NCBI GenBank assembly: GCA_964407825.1
Contig: CAYOXD010000065.1
Location: forward strand, 1-16,600
Source of the DNA: CAYOXD01 sp964407825
Lineage (GTDB): Bacteria > Desulfobacterota > Desulfobacteria > Desulfobacterales > JAFDDL01
DNA length: 16,600 nucleotides
Direction of reading: 5' to 3'
The notes under the pieces are model-generated. The model had not been told where the DNA came from and made no database searches. It worked only from the letters and a program-made list of their open reading frames with translations. The position numbers and the translations under genes are program-made. Positions within the stretch are counted from its first letter, which is position 1, and each line of letters starts with the position of its first letter. Shown piece by piece: positions 1 to 8,172 of this stretch.

Positions 1-867
1 TTCGGGCTGATCGCCGGCGGCGTGGAGGCCATTCAGTGGCTAAAACTGGCCTCGGTGGTGTTAAGCTGGATTATCTCACCGGCTTTCAGCATCGTTATCT
101 CTTTCACCATGTTCAACTTCATCAAACGCCGGATCATCTCCAAGACCAATTCCTATGAGCAGGCGCTGAGATTATCACCGGTCTTTGTGGGGCTCACGAT
201 GTTTGTCGTCGTTTTATCCTTCCTGTTCAAGACGCCTCTCGGGAAGCGGCTTTCGGTGGGAACGCCGGCGGCGGCGCTGATCGCCCTGGTGACGGCGGCC
301 GGGATCGGTCTGGCCGCCAGATGGTTGCTCCGTCGGATCCACAGGAATCGACCCGCGGATGATGGAGAGGGCATTTTCAGATACATACAGGTGGGCACCG
401 CCTGCTATGTGGCCTTGGCTCAGGGGGCAAACGATGTGGCCAACGCGGTTGCCCCCCTGGCGGTCATCTATTTCTTCGTCAGAACCGGCACGGTGGGCGA
501 CCAGGTCCAGGTCCCCCTCTTCCTTCTACTTTTCGGCGGCGTCGGTATTGCCCTGGGGGTCACCATGGCCGGCAGACGCGTGATGGAAACCCTGGGCACC
601 CGGATCACCCATCTGAGCAATTCCCGGGGATTTTGCGTCGAGTTTGCGGCCGCCACCACCGTGCTGGCCGCCTCCAAGCTCGGGTTGCCCGTATCCACGA
701 CGCACGCGGCGGTGGGCGGGGTGCTCGGGGTCGGTGTGGCCCGGGGCATGGAGGCGCTCAATCTTCGACTGGTTTATGAAATCGTGCTGTACTGGCTTTT
801 GACCCTGCCCGCCGCTGCCGGAACCTGCATGATTATTTTTAAAATAATTCAATTGAGCTTATCCTAG
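1..867 (+). CDS. Inorganic phosphate transporter, PiT family (3' part, start outside window)
   Basis: The reading frame is open from base 1 to the TAG at 865-867, giving 288 residues that continue from upstream; the GTG at 22 is only an internal codon. PiT proteins are inner-membrane, cation-coupled phosphate symporters built from two inverted halves. The second-half signature GANDVANAVAPLA is present near residue 140 of the visible part, and VSTTHAAVGGVLGVGVARG follows near residue 230; both are typical of the PHO4 family. Hydrophobic segments run along the chain, with a basic cytoplasmic stretch between the halves (around KRLSVG to RRIHRNR). The gene is followed after 9 bases by a DUF47 protein, the usual pit partner. 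Whether it carries phosphate or another oxyanion such as sulfate cannot be decided from this half. Confidence 0.93.
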   Translation, partial: FGLIAGGVEAIQWLKLASVVLSWIISPAFSIVISFTMFNFIKRRIISKTNSYEQALRLSPVFVGLTMFVVVLSFLFKTPLGKRLSVGTPAAALIALVTAAGIGLAARWLLRRIHRNRPADDGEGIFRYIQVGTACYVALAQGANDVANAVAPLAVIYFFVRTGTVGDQVQVPLFLLLFGGVGIALGVTMAGRRVMETLGTRITHLSNSRGFCVEFAAATTVLAASKLGLPVSTTHAAVGGVLGVGVARGMEALNLRLVYEIVLYWLLTLPAAAGTCMIIFKIIQLSLS

Positions 868-876
868 GATGCGACC

Positions 877-1545
877 ATGAGACTTCCCTTCTTATCGCTT
901 TTTGTGTCCTCCCCCTTTGAGGGCCTTCAGGAACATGCGGAAAAGGTCAAGGAGTGCGCCTGGGCATTCCAGCAGGCCATGGAATGCCATATGGCGGAGA
1001 AGTGCAGACGTTTCGAAGCGCATCGGCAGGACGTTATCAAACTGGAGCGGGAAGCGGATGCCATCAAGCGGCGCATTCGGGGCCATCTTCCCAAAGGGAC
1101 CATTATGCCCATAGATAAGTTCCAGTTTTTTATGTACTTAAAAGAACAGGACGGTGTCCTGGACGCCGTTGAGGATGTCCTGGACTGGATTTCCTACAGA
1201 CAGGAGCCGGGCATTCCGCCGGAGCTGACCAAGGAATTTGCGCTCCTGGTCGATGCCACCATCGACCCGATAGAGGAGTTGAGCAAAATGGTGGCGGAAG
1301 CCAGAAAGTATTTCAGCTCCTTCTCAAACCGGAAACGGGAACAGGTGAAGGACATTATCCGAACCCTTCGCCTGAAGGAACACGAGGCCGATGAGCTCGA
1401 GCACCAGTTGAAGCAGAAGATCTTCCACATCGCCACCGATCCGGTGACCGTATTTCACATGATACGACTGGCCGAAATCCTCGGGTCCATCACGGACCAT
1501 GGGGAAAACGCGGGGGACATGATGCGGGCCATGATATCCAAGTAG
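877..1545 (+). CDS. DUF47/TIGR00153 PhoU-like protein, partner of PiT transporter
   Basis: This 222-residue, mostly helical cytosolic protein has the charged heptad-like helices of the PhoU/DUF47 fold. Metal-binding-type E-x2-AD motifs occur in both halves: LEREADAIKRRIRG near residue 50 and EHEADELEHQLKQKIF near residue 170. The length is normal for the family. The ATG at 877 is preceded by AGGA at 866-869, which overlaps the stop codon of the transporter gene, so the two genes are almost certainly co-transcribed and probably translationally coupled. In many bacteria such proteins sit directly behind pit genes and are thought to control the transporter's activity. A regulatory role on phosphate uptake is inferred from this context. 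No obvious terminator was seen in the 155 bases downstream. Confidence 0.9.
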   Translation: MRLPFLSLFVSSPFEGLQEHAEKVKECAWAFQQAMECHMAEKCRRFEAHRQDVIKLEREADAIKRRIRGHLPKGTIMPIDKFQFFMYLKEQDGVLDAVEDVLDWISYRQEPGIPPELTKEFALLVDATIDPIEELSKMVAEARKYFSSFSNRKREQVKDIIRTLRLKEHEADELEHQLKQKIFHIATDPVTVFHMIRLAEILGSITDHGENAGDMMRAMISK

Positions 1546-1700
1546 TGGGTGAATCCCAGGAAATCGAAGCTGCTCGGCCCCTCCCCGCTGGGTACAGGTG
1601 GCCAGTGCGCGCAGTAATTCGGATTCGCAATTTTGAGCGTTATCGAGCGCCGGGAGATGCTCCAGGCGGGAGACACTTTACATCCAGAGCATGTGGATTA

Positions 1701-2099
1701 TTACCAAATTGTTGCCACATGGGGATATTCCCGAATTAACGCGTCCTTTGTAACCAGGGGCATGCCTTGTACGCGGGCCGTTGCAACGATAATCCGGTCT
1801 GCTGGATCACTGTGAAATTCACCAGGCAATGTGCAGGAAGCCGTTGTAATAATTGGGTCAAGTGGAATTACCCGAGTGCTCGATTTCGCAATGGCTCGTT
1901 CCATCCAGATTTCAGGTGATAGGTCGAGTTCGATCCTGCCGCGTGTGGCCATCATGGCAAATTCCCACAAACTGATTGCGGAAATATAGCGATGGTTGCG
2001 CGGTGTTGATTCAATACGGGCCTTTGCCGGGTCCGATAAGCGTTGTTGTTCATTCAGTGCCCACCACCAAACGTGCGTATCCATCAAGATTTTGTTCAA
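1701..2099 (-). CDS. VapC-type PIN-domain ribonuclease toxin
   Basis: This is a 132-residue PIN-domain protein of the COG3744 type, with the N-terminal motif LMDTHVWWW. Candidate metal-binding acidic residues are Asp7, Glu46 (in SLWEF), Asp98/Asp101 (in SDPADR) and Asp119 (in VTKDA), so the active site looks complete. PIN toxins are Mg2+-dependent endoribonucleases that cut tRNA, rRNA or mRNA when released from their antitoxin. I chose the TTG at 2097-2099 as start because it overlaps the antitoxin stop codon in a TTGA arrangement, the classic coupling of such pairs. An ATG at 2084 is the alternative; an upstream ATG at 2132 would overlap the antitoxin by 37 bases and adds an unlikely leader. 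The target RNA is unknown. Confidence 0.86.
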   Translation of the reverse strand: MNKILMDTHVWWWALNEQQRLSDPAKARIESTPRNHRYISAISLWEFAMMATRGRIELDLSPEIWMERAIAKSSTRVIPLDPIITTASCTLPGEFHSDPADRIIVATARVQGMPLVTKDALIREYPHVATIW

Positions 2100-2359
2100 T
2101 CCCGATTCGCCTCCCAGTCCATTGGGTCGCAAAATGGTTTCGTCAAATCGCCGATGGTGCGTCCGGTGCCTGCCATTGCGCCCAAAAGAGGATCCTCCTG
2201 ATTGTAGCCAGCAGCCGGCTCGATATGGACGAGTTTGGCCACCGGTTTACCGTGCTTGGTGATGATCACTGCTTCGTGCGTGCCTTCCACCTGATTCAGA
2301 ATGCGGAACAGGTTGGCCCGAAGGTCAGCGGCGGTGATGCTGGTTTCAGGAATGCTCAT
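2096..2359 (-). CDS. Phd/YefM-family antitoxin
   Basis: This 87-residue protein has a Phd/YefM DNA-binding fold in its first 50 residues: helices around TAADLRANLFRILNQVEG, then the family strand motif AVIITKHGKPVAKLV. The C-terminal part (about residues 52-87) is low in hydrophobics and probably folds on the toxin, as in related pairs. The ATG at 2359 is preceded by a strong Shine-Dalgarno sequence (AAGGAGG, 6 bases before the start). The stop TGA overlaps the toxin's TTG start. Members neutralise the PIN toxin and repress their own promoter; the sequence just upstream holds a fitting promoter and TGTACA-type boxes (see the regulatory entry). The pairing of a YefM/Phd antitoxin with a VapC toxin is common. 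Confidence 0.88.
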   Translation of the reverse strand: MSIPETSITAADLRANLFRILNQVEGTHEAVIITKHGKPVAKLVHIEPAAGYNQEDPLLGAMAGTGRTIGDLTKPFCDPMDWEANRD

Positions 2360-2373
2360 GGCGACCTCCTTTT

Positions 2374-2409
2374 TGTGTACATCTTAATGCGTACGTATCG
2401 AAGGATCAA
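2374..2409 (-). promoter_or_regulatory. Promoter and likely autoregulatory operator of the toxin-antitoxin operon
   Basis: On the minus strand a -35 box TTGATC (2404-2409) and a -10 box TAAGAT (2381-2386) are separated by exactly 17 bases. This puts the transcription start near 2374, about 15 bases before the antitoxin ATG. TGTACA (2376-2381) overlaps the -10 edge and CGTACG (2390-2395) lies in the spacer, with centres 14 bases apart. TGTACA is the known core of E. coli YefM operators, so repression by the antitoxin-toxin complex at this site is a reasonable inference. Confidence 0.6.
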
Positions 2410-2600
2410 GATTTTTTCTCATTGTTCTGCCCCTTCAAGGGATTGACCCCGCCGCCCCGGATCCCCACATTGCCGCACAGGCGGGCGAGATTGCAGCACG
2501 ACTTGGCAAGGCTCTTTACGTCCGGAGACTTTTCTCCTTGCGAGCGGACTGAAGAAGCGGCATCCAAGAGGATCGTATCCGCGAGCGCCTTTTCCACGAC
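2406..2600 (-). pseudogene. Possible remnant of a formate-dehydrogenase-like molybdopterin oxidoreductase
   Basis: A minus-strand open frame encodes the stretch NLARLCGNVGIRGGGVNPL, followed by KGQNN. This closely resembles the conserved NLALLTGNIGRPGTGVNPLRGQNN segment in the middle of formate dehydrogenase alpha subunits and related molybdopterin enzymes. The resemblance ends at a stop a few residues later (at 2406), whereas a real enzyme would continue for hundreds of residues. The upstream part (VVEKALADTILLDAASS) is only loosely similar, and the open frame further upstream (to 2693) looks non-coding. I see no ribosome binding site. It lies just upstream of the toxin-antitoxin promoter, as if that module now occupies the site of a lost gene. 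The match is from memory of the family motif, so the call is tentative. Confidence 0.42.
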
Positions 2601-2653
2601 CCTTATAGCGATTGTTTCCTGCGGAACCTCAGGAGGCCTTGAGGGCGCAGGTG

Positions 2654-2700
2654 AACCGGCGGGGTGCCGCTCTGTCGCAGCGGCGCACCCCACCGGCGTT
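2654..2700 (-). terminator. Strong GC-rich hairpin downstream of the DUF5320 gene
   Basis: GGGGTGC (2661-2667) pairs with GCACCCC (2685-2691). An inner CGCT/AGCG stem lies beyond a two-base bulge, and an outer CCGG/CCGG pair (2656-2659 with 2693-2696) extends it. It begins a few bases after the stop of the minus-strand gene at 2705, so it could end or stabilise that transcript. No T-run follows on either strand, so it is not a textbook intrinsic terminator. Confidence 0.4.
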
Positions 2701-2704
2701 GGGG

Positions 2705-3046
2705 TTATTCTTTAGGTTCTTTTTCCAACTCCGTGATACGCCGTTGTATAGCTTCCAGCGATTTTCTCATGGCTTCCGCATCGGCTCGGAGCATCTCCAT
2801 TTCGTCGGTTTCGCTCAGCGGGAATTCCGCGCCGTAGGCTGGCGGATATGGATATCCACCAAAGCCCGGACCGAATCCGTACCCGCGCCCCCTGCCTCTG
2901 CCGAAGCCGCGTCGAAAAGCCAGTCCTCTGCCATGGGTGCCGTAGGCCGGTGCAACGTATGCGGTGCCTGTGCGAGCGCAAAGACCTCTGCGCCCCCCGG
3001 TCATGGGTCCGGCCCCAGCCGGACCGGTTCTGTCTAATCCTGGCAT
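2705..3046 (-). CDS. DUF5320 family protein, Gly/Arg-rich
   Basis: The 113-residue product starts MPGLDRTGPAGAGPMTGG, the hallmark N-terminus of DUF5320 proteins (consensus MPGxDRTGPxGxGPMTGR). A single Cys23 follows, in GLCARTG. Residues 40-70 are a low-complexity Gly/Arg/Tyr/Pro stretch, and residues 78-113 form a charged helix likely to be a short coiled coil. The ATG at 3046 is chosen over an upstream in-frame ATG at 3076 because GGGAGG stands 8 bases before it and because the family motif starts exactly there. The function of DUF5320 is not established. In anaerobic bacteria and archaea such genes often lie near small NifX/NifB-like or redox proteins; none is seen here. It sits 54 bases after a small ORF with which it is probably co-transcribed. 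Confidence 0.85.
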   Translation of the reverse strand: MPGLDRTGPAGAGPMTGGRRGLCARTGTAYVAPAYGTHGRGLAFRRGFGRGRGRGYGFGPGFGGYPYPPAYGAEFPLSETDEMEMLRADAEAMRKSLEAIQRRITELEKEPKE

Positions 3047-3068
3047 GATCTTGTCCTCCCTTTGCTTA

Positions 3069-3102
3069 GCGTCCAACCATCGCGTCTGCGGACGCTCCTT
3101 TT
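3069..3102. repeat. Small inverted repeats between the 51-aa ORF and the DUF5320 gene
   Basis: GCGTC (3082-3086) pairs with GACGC (3091-3095) around a four-base loop. As an alternative, GCGTCC (3069-3074) can pair with GGACGC (3090-3095). On the plus strand the stem is followed by TCCTTTT. In the minus-strand transcript it would lie in the intercistronic leader of the DUF5320 gene. It may act as a processing or attenuation element, but it could also be chance. Confidence 0.3.
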
Positions 3103-3256
3103 AGTCCCGTTGCCTTGCGCCCGGTGCGGCCACTTTGGTCCGCTTTGTCTCGCGAATCAGTTGGAAGGCCTGGAGCTGTCGAAGGGTTTCCTGAACGCTT
3201 CGACCCACCGGTCCTCCAGTGGGTCGGGCACACCCGACAGGCATTTCTTCAGCCAT
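3101..3256 (-). CDS. Small hypothetical protein (51 aa) upstream of DUF5320 gene
   Basis: The ATG at 3256 is preceded by AGGAGGG with good spacing. The frame encodes 51 residues beginning MAEEMPVGCARPTGG and ending in a basic tail. A short amphipathic helix around VQETLRQLQAFQLIRET is likely. There is one Cys (Cys9) in a Gly/Pro-rich head that loosely recalls the head of the next protein. I do not recognise the family. The case for a real gene is the strong ribosome binding site and its place directly ahead of the DUF5320 gene on the same strand; codon third positions show no strong GC bias, which weakens it. An overlapping minus-strand frame (3157-3372) lacks such a start signal. Confidence 0.45.
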   Translation of the reverse strand: MAEEMPVGCARPTGGPVGRSVQETLRQLQAFQLIRETKRTKVAAPGARQRD

Positions 3257-3383
3257 GCATCCCTCCTCTCGCTTTGGGGTAAACAGTGAGTATCGCCCTG
3301 TTTTACAGTGGCAAGATGTTGTGAGCAGACCGGACAGGTGGAGCCGCCTGCCGAAACGGAGCGATATTGCAACCTCTATGAAA

Positions 3384-3400
3384 TGCATAGGACATGCCAG
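3384..3400 (-). promoter_or_regulatory. Candidate sigma54 promoter ahead of the small ORF/DUF5320 genes
   Basis: The minus strand reads CTGGCATGTCCTATGCA. The essential GG (-24) and GC (-12) are exactly 10 bases apart, and the match to TGGCACG-N4-TTGC is good apart from TGGCATG and ATGC. The predicted start lies about 115 bases before the ATG at 3256. No enhancer site or convincing sigma70 pair was identified in this 332-base gap (3257-3588), which otherwise holds only the tRNA terminator and unassigned sequence. Confidence 0.35.
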
Positions 3401-3545
3401 GACCGGCAAAGGCCATTGCAACAAAACGATCTGAAATCGATAAGTTTTCTTTATGGATCAACGGAATATGGTCGCATAGCTGCAACTGCAACCATGCAAA
3501 CAGGTGCGATTTTGCACCAAACTCGAATTTCATGAGCGTCCAAAA

Positions 3546-3578
3546 TAAAAAAAGCCTATGGCCAACAGCCATAAGCTT
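3546..3578 (-). terminator. Intrinsic terminator after tRNA-Leu
   Basis: On the minus strand, AAGCTTATGGC and GGCCATAGGCTT form a stem of about 11 pairs (one G-U) with a short loop, followed by seven T residues (3547-3553) and a further T-rich stretch. It lies 11 bases beyond the CCA end of the tRNA. This is a standard rho-independent terminator. Confidence 0.88.
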
Positions 3579-3588
3579 CTGTTATTTC

Positions 3589-3677
3589 TGGTGCCTGGGA
3601 CGAGAATCGAACTCGTACAGCCACTTAGGACCGAGGGATTTTAAGTCCCTTGCGTCTACCTGTTCCGCCACCCAGGC
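3589..3677 (-). tRNA. tRNA-Leu (anticodon UAA)
   Basis: The acceptor stem GCCTGGG (3671-3677) pairs with CCCAGGC (3593-3599). The D arm contains GGCGGAACAGGTAGACGC. The anticodon stem AGGGA/TCCCT carries the loop CTTAAAA, with the anticodon TAA at 3641-3643. A long type II variable arm (around CGGTCCTAAGTGGCTG) fits leucine. The T arm is ACGAG-TTCGATT-CTCGT. The discriminator A and an encoded CCA end the gene. A possible promoter on the minus strand (TTGCAA, 17 bases, TATCAG) lies between it and the kinase gene upstream. No repeat of the tRNA 3' end, as left by an integrated element, was seen in the window. Confidence 0.96.
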
Positions 3678-3741
3678 CGATGGCCGGTGAACCCAGTTTG
3701 AGATTTCCGCCTCGCCGGTGCCGTTCCTGATATCCCAATTG

Positions 3742-3758
3742 CCCTTGGATTGCAAGGG
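3742..3758 (-). repeat. Small hairpin between kinase gene and tRNA-Leu
   Basis: CCCTTG (3742-3747) and CAAGGG (3753-3758) pair around five bases. It lies 24 bases beyond the stop of the minus-strand kinase gene. No T-run follows, so it could be a weak terminator or a processing site ahead of the tRNA. Confidence 0.3.
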
Positions 3759-3781
3759 GAAACCGATCCCTGTCAGCCGGA

Positions 3782-6100
<2,319 letters not shown>

Positions 6101-6165
6101 CCCTGTCCGTTGCTTTCTTTTCTCCCTATGGCTCTCGAGCTCCGACGCAACCGGATAAGAGAGCT

Positions 6166-6194
6166 ATTATTCACCATTCAATCGGTTCAATCAA
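6166..6194 (-). promoter_or_regulatory. Sigma70-type promoter of the PAS hybrid kinase
   Basis: On the minus strand TTGATT (6189-6194) and AATAAT (6166-6171) are separated by 17 bases, in an AT-rich pocket of otherwise GC-rich sequence. The predicted start is near 6159, leaving a leader of about 58 bases before the ATG at 6100. The heptamer GATTGAA occurs twice, 10 bases apart, over the -35 and spacer, and may be a regulator's direct repeat. Confidence 0.5.
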
Positions 6195-6247
6195 TGATTA
6201 ATAATGAAAAATGAGGACGATGCCCAGCGGCATCCGGGAGTATGAAG

Positions 6248-6273
6248 AGGCCCGGATGCTGCCATCCGGGCCT
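6248..6273 (-). terminator. Perfect 11-bp hairpin downstream of the Cys-rich gene
   Basis: AGGCCCGGATG (6248-6258) and CATCCGGGCCT (6263-6273) form a perfect 11-pair stem with a CTGC loop. It lies about 40 bases beyond the stop codon at 6315 of the minus-strand Cys-rich gene and ahead of the kinase promoter. The following minus-strand bases (CTTCATACTCCC) are only mildly T-rich, so it is a likely but imperfect terminator. Confidence 0.55.
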
Positions 6274-6314
6274 AAACGGGCAGAGGAGACCAAATCAAGG
6301 CCTCGATGGTTTCA

Positions 6315-6491
6315 TCAGGAGACTATGCAGCCGCGGGCACGCCGCCCGCTGTCCTTGGAGACACGTTTATAGCATGCGTGATGCTCCTTATAGCTGGTTG
6401 AGCAATAGTCGCAGGCGCGCAACGCCTCAACCAGATCCTTCTTCTCTATTGAGCAACAGTGATGGCCGGGGGTATTTTTCGAACTTGCCAT
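6315..6491 (-). CDS. Small Cys/His-rich protein (58 aa), unknown function
   Basis: The ATG at 6491 is preceded by AAGGGAGGTGAT, a near-perfect ribosome binding site, and is preferred over the upstream in-frame ATG at 6530. The 58 residues contain seven Cys: CC at 13-14, Cys27 and Cys30 in ACDYCSTSY, then HHACYKR, and a C-terminal GCIVS. His10 and His11 stand next to the first CC. The CxxC spacing and the paired HH/CC suggest binding of a metal ion or an iron-sulfur centre, or redox-active thiols; this is inference. There is no signal peptide, so it is probably cytosolic. I do not recognise a named family. The gene stands alone, with its own hairpin downstream and a 260-base divergent spacer upstream. 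Confidence 0.7.
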   Translation of the reverse strand: MASSKNTPGHHCCSIEKKDLVEALRACDYCSTSYKEHHACYKRVSKDSGRRARGCIVS

Positions 6492-6573
6492 GGCGATCAC
6501 CTCCCTTAGGGTCTTCATCTGGGTTAACAAGGCTTACCTGAAAACGCGACAGCCGCGGTCACCGATACTCCCC

Positions 6574-6710
6574 GGCGGCTATCGTTATTTATATTAAAAT
6601 CCTAACGCTTCTCCTTGGAAAGTCAATAGGCAACGGCCACGCGGTTACCCATTGACAATTCAACCAAAGCGTGGCTTGCTCTGTAGAAACAGGCATGGTC
6701 GATAGCCGCC
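6574..6710. repeat. 11-bp inverted repeat pair in the divergent spacer
   Basis: GGCGGCTATCG (6574-6584) and CGATAGCCGCC (6700-6710) are exact reverse complements, 115 bases apart. Both lie in the spacer between the Cys-rich gene (-) and the HTH gene (+). The stretch between them includes an AT-rich block (6585-6600) and a perfect TTGACA (6652-6657) that has no good -10 box at normal spacing. The pair could be two operator half-sites or a chance match. Confidence 0.35.
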
Positions 6711-6751
6711 CGTGCGCATGGGAAGCCATCACATGATAAAGGAGCGCTCCG

Positions 6752-7153
6752 TTGAACAAATCTCTTTTTGATATCGAAATGACCAAGGCACAGGTAATGG
6801 GTGGGGTCGAAAGGACCGCCTACTGGGAAGGCTACGAGCGGGGCCTCAACCGCCGCTTCCACGGGGAGGCCTTTTGCACCCCTGAGGAGCACCAGAAGTG
6901 GATGGCCGAAGCCCTGGCACCCGAGGAGGAGCGCAGGGAAAGCGGCCAGGGGTATCGAGACGGGTACCTGGGCGTCGTCGATCTGGAGGACCCGGCCAAC
7001 GGCATCCAGATCCTCAGGAAATGGCGGGGTTGGTCCGTGGCGGAACTGGCCGAGAAGGTCGGGGTATCGTCCGAGAGGGTCAAGGATTGGGAGCACGGCC
7101 ACATCCCTTCCGAGGACGAGCGACGGATATTGGACAAGCTTCGCTCCGAGTAG
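6752..7153 (+). CDS. Helix-turn-helix (XRE-like) DNA-binding protein
   Basis: This 133-residue protein has a C-terminal helix-turn-helix of the Cro/C1 type at about residues 85-131: LRKWRGWSVAELAEKVGVSS, then ERVKDWEHGHIPSEDE. The N-terminal 80 residues are a charged, mostly helical region with two similar motifs, WEGYERGLNRRF (about 25-36) and GYRDGYLG (about 67-74), whose role is unknown to me. I chose the TTG at 6752 because AAGGAG stands 8 bases before it and no in-frame ATG precedes it. An out-of-frame ATG at 6733 opens a 12-codon frame that overlaps the start, so it might modulate translation. The methyltransferase-like gene starts 5 bases after the stop, which indicates one operon. It may regulate its own operon, but no target is known. 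Confidence 0.78.
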   Translation: MNKSLFDIEMTKAQVMGGVERTAYWEGYERGLNRRFHGEAFCTPEEHQKWMAEALAPEEERRESGQGYRDGYLGVVDLEDPANGIQILRKWRGWSVAELAEKVGVSSERVKDWEHGHIPSEDERRILDKLRSE

Positions 7154-7158
7154 CGGCG

Positions 7159-8106
7159 ATGATGCCCCTGGATATAACCACCTACCTGGAGGGGATCCGC
7201 CGGGCACAGGCCGAGGCACTGATCGAGGTGGCGCCCCGCTACGATCCGGATCCCGGTGTATTGAAATATTCCAACCACGTCCCCTGGGAAATCAACGGTG
7301 TCACCTATCCGGGCAGGCTCTCCCTGACCAACACCCGGCCGCTTCACCCAGTGGTCAAGCTGAGCCTCTACCTGTTCGGGGAAGACCCCGTCCGGTTCCT
7401 GGAACTGGGGCCGGGCGCGGGAAACGCCTGCTATGAGCTTCACCGCCTGTCCCGGACCCTGGGAAAGCAGGTTCATATCAGCGCTTGCTCCTTTTCACCG
7501 GTCAACCCCTATATGCCGATGGTTCTGTCAGGATCCCGGCTGCTGAGGGCCCTCGAAGGCAACCCCGCCCTGGACAGGGTCGAGGAAGGCCCCCAGGGGC
7601 CCCTGTGGTTCATGGCGACCGAGGCGGCCTTCGACATCCGGCACCAGGGCGGGGAAAGGCTTTTCGAGCTGCTGGAGAGCCCTTACATCCACCGTCAATA
7701 CATCGGCAAGTATCCCGAAAGCCCCGATCTGGGGGACCAACGTTTCGATATCATCTACGACATGCTCGGGCCCCTTCACGGTGATGACCACAATGCCCTG
7801 GACGACGCCTGCTCCCGTCTGACGGACAGGGGCTTTCTGTTCTTTCAGACGGATCCGAGATATTCCCTGGGAAAGGGCATCATCGCTGAAGCCCGCAGGG
7901 GTTTTTCCGGCTGCTTCGGGCCGTCGGACACTGTTCTGGTGGATGTTCAAAGCCGCCTGGTGCTGGTTGCCAAAAGGGACTGCCGGCTCTCCCGTCTGCT
8001 GCGTGAAAAGCCCGAGGGGCCTTTTCCCCAGGCCCTCCCCCTCTCCAACATCACCGGTTTCCTGCAGTGGCTCATCCGGGATTATGCTCAAAATCCCGAC
8101 AAATAG
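7159..8106 (+). CDS. SAM-dependent methyltransferase-like protein
   Basis: The 315-residue frame starts at ATG 7159 (a second ATG follows at 7162), 5 bases after the HTH gene stop; the open frame to 6898 is only a shadow of that gene. FLELGPGAGNACYEL (about 80-94) matches motif I (the E/D-x-G-x-G-x-G SAM-binding loop) of class I methyltransferases. A later FDIIYDMLGPLH (about 196-207) and RGFLFFQTD (about 224-232) fit the strand 4 and strand 5 regions of the same fold. The first 70 residues and residues 110-190 look like extra segments, perhaps for substrate recognition. There is no transmembrane segment or signal peptide. The substrate is unknown, and binding of SAM without catalysis is possible. 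The ribosome binding site is weak, so translation probably depends on coupling to the HTH gene. Confidence 0.68.
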   Translation: MMPLDITTYLEGIRRAQAEALIEVAPRYDPDPGVLKYSNHVPWEINGVTYPGRLSLTNTRPLHPVVKLSLYLFGEDPVRFLELGPGAGNACYELHRLSRTLGKQVHISACSFSPVNPYMPMVLSGSRLLRALEGNPALDRVEEGPQGPLWFMATEAAFDIRHQGGERLFELLESPYIHRQYIGKYPESPDLGDQRFDIIYDMLGPLHGDDHNALDDACSRLTDRGFLFFQTDPRYSLGKGIIAEARRGFSGCFGPSDTVLVDVQSRLVLVAKRDCRLSRLLREKPEGPFPQALPLSNITGFLQWLIRDYAQNPDK

Positions 8107-8172
8107 ATTCTTATCGATTCCATCTGAGGGCCTGTCTTTCACACCGGAAATTTCAGGCATCTTTGGAACGCT

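Noticed and set aside
1545..1815. Short plus-strand frames after the DUF47 gene
   Set aside because: They lack ribosome binding sites, overlap the 3' end of the toxin gene on the other strand, and resemble nothing I recognise.
3303..3572. Minus-strand 89-codon frame between the tRNA terminator and the small ORF
   Set aside because: It begins inside the tRNA terminator, lacks a ribosome binding site and shows no family features.
3589..3677. tRNA-Leu as an integration site for a genomic island
   Set aside because: No integrase gene and no repeated copy of the tRNA 3' end was found on either side within the window.
6898..7158. 87-codon N-terminal extension of the methyltransferase frame
   Set aside because: It overlaps the HTH gene out of frame and its sequence is Arg/Gly-rich noise. 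The ATG at 7159 just after the HTH stop is more natural.
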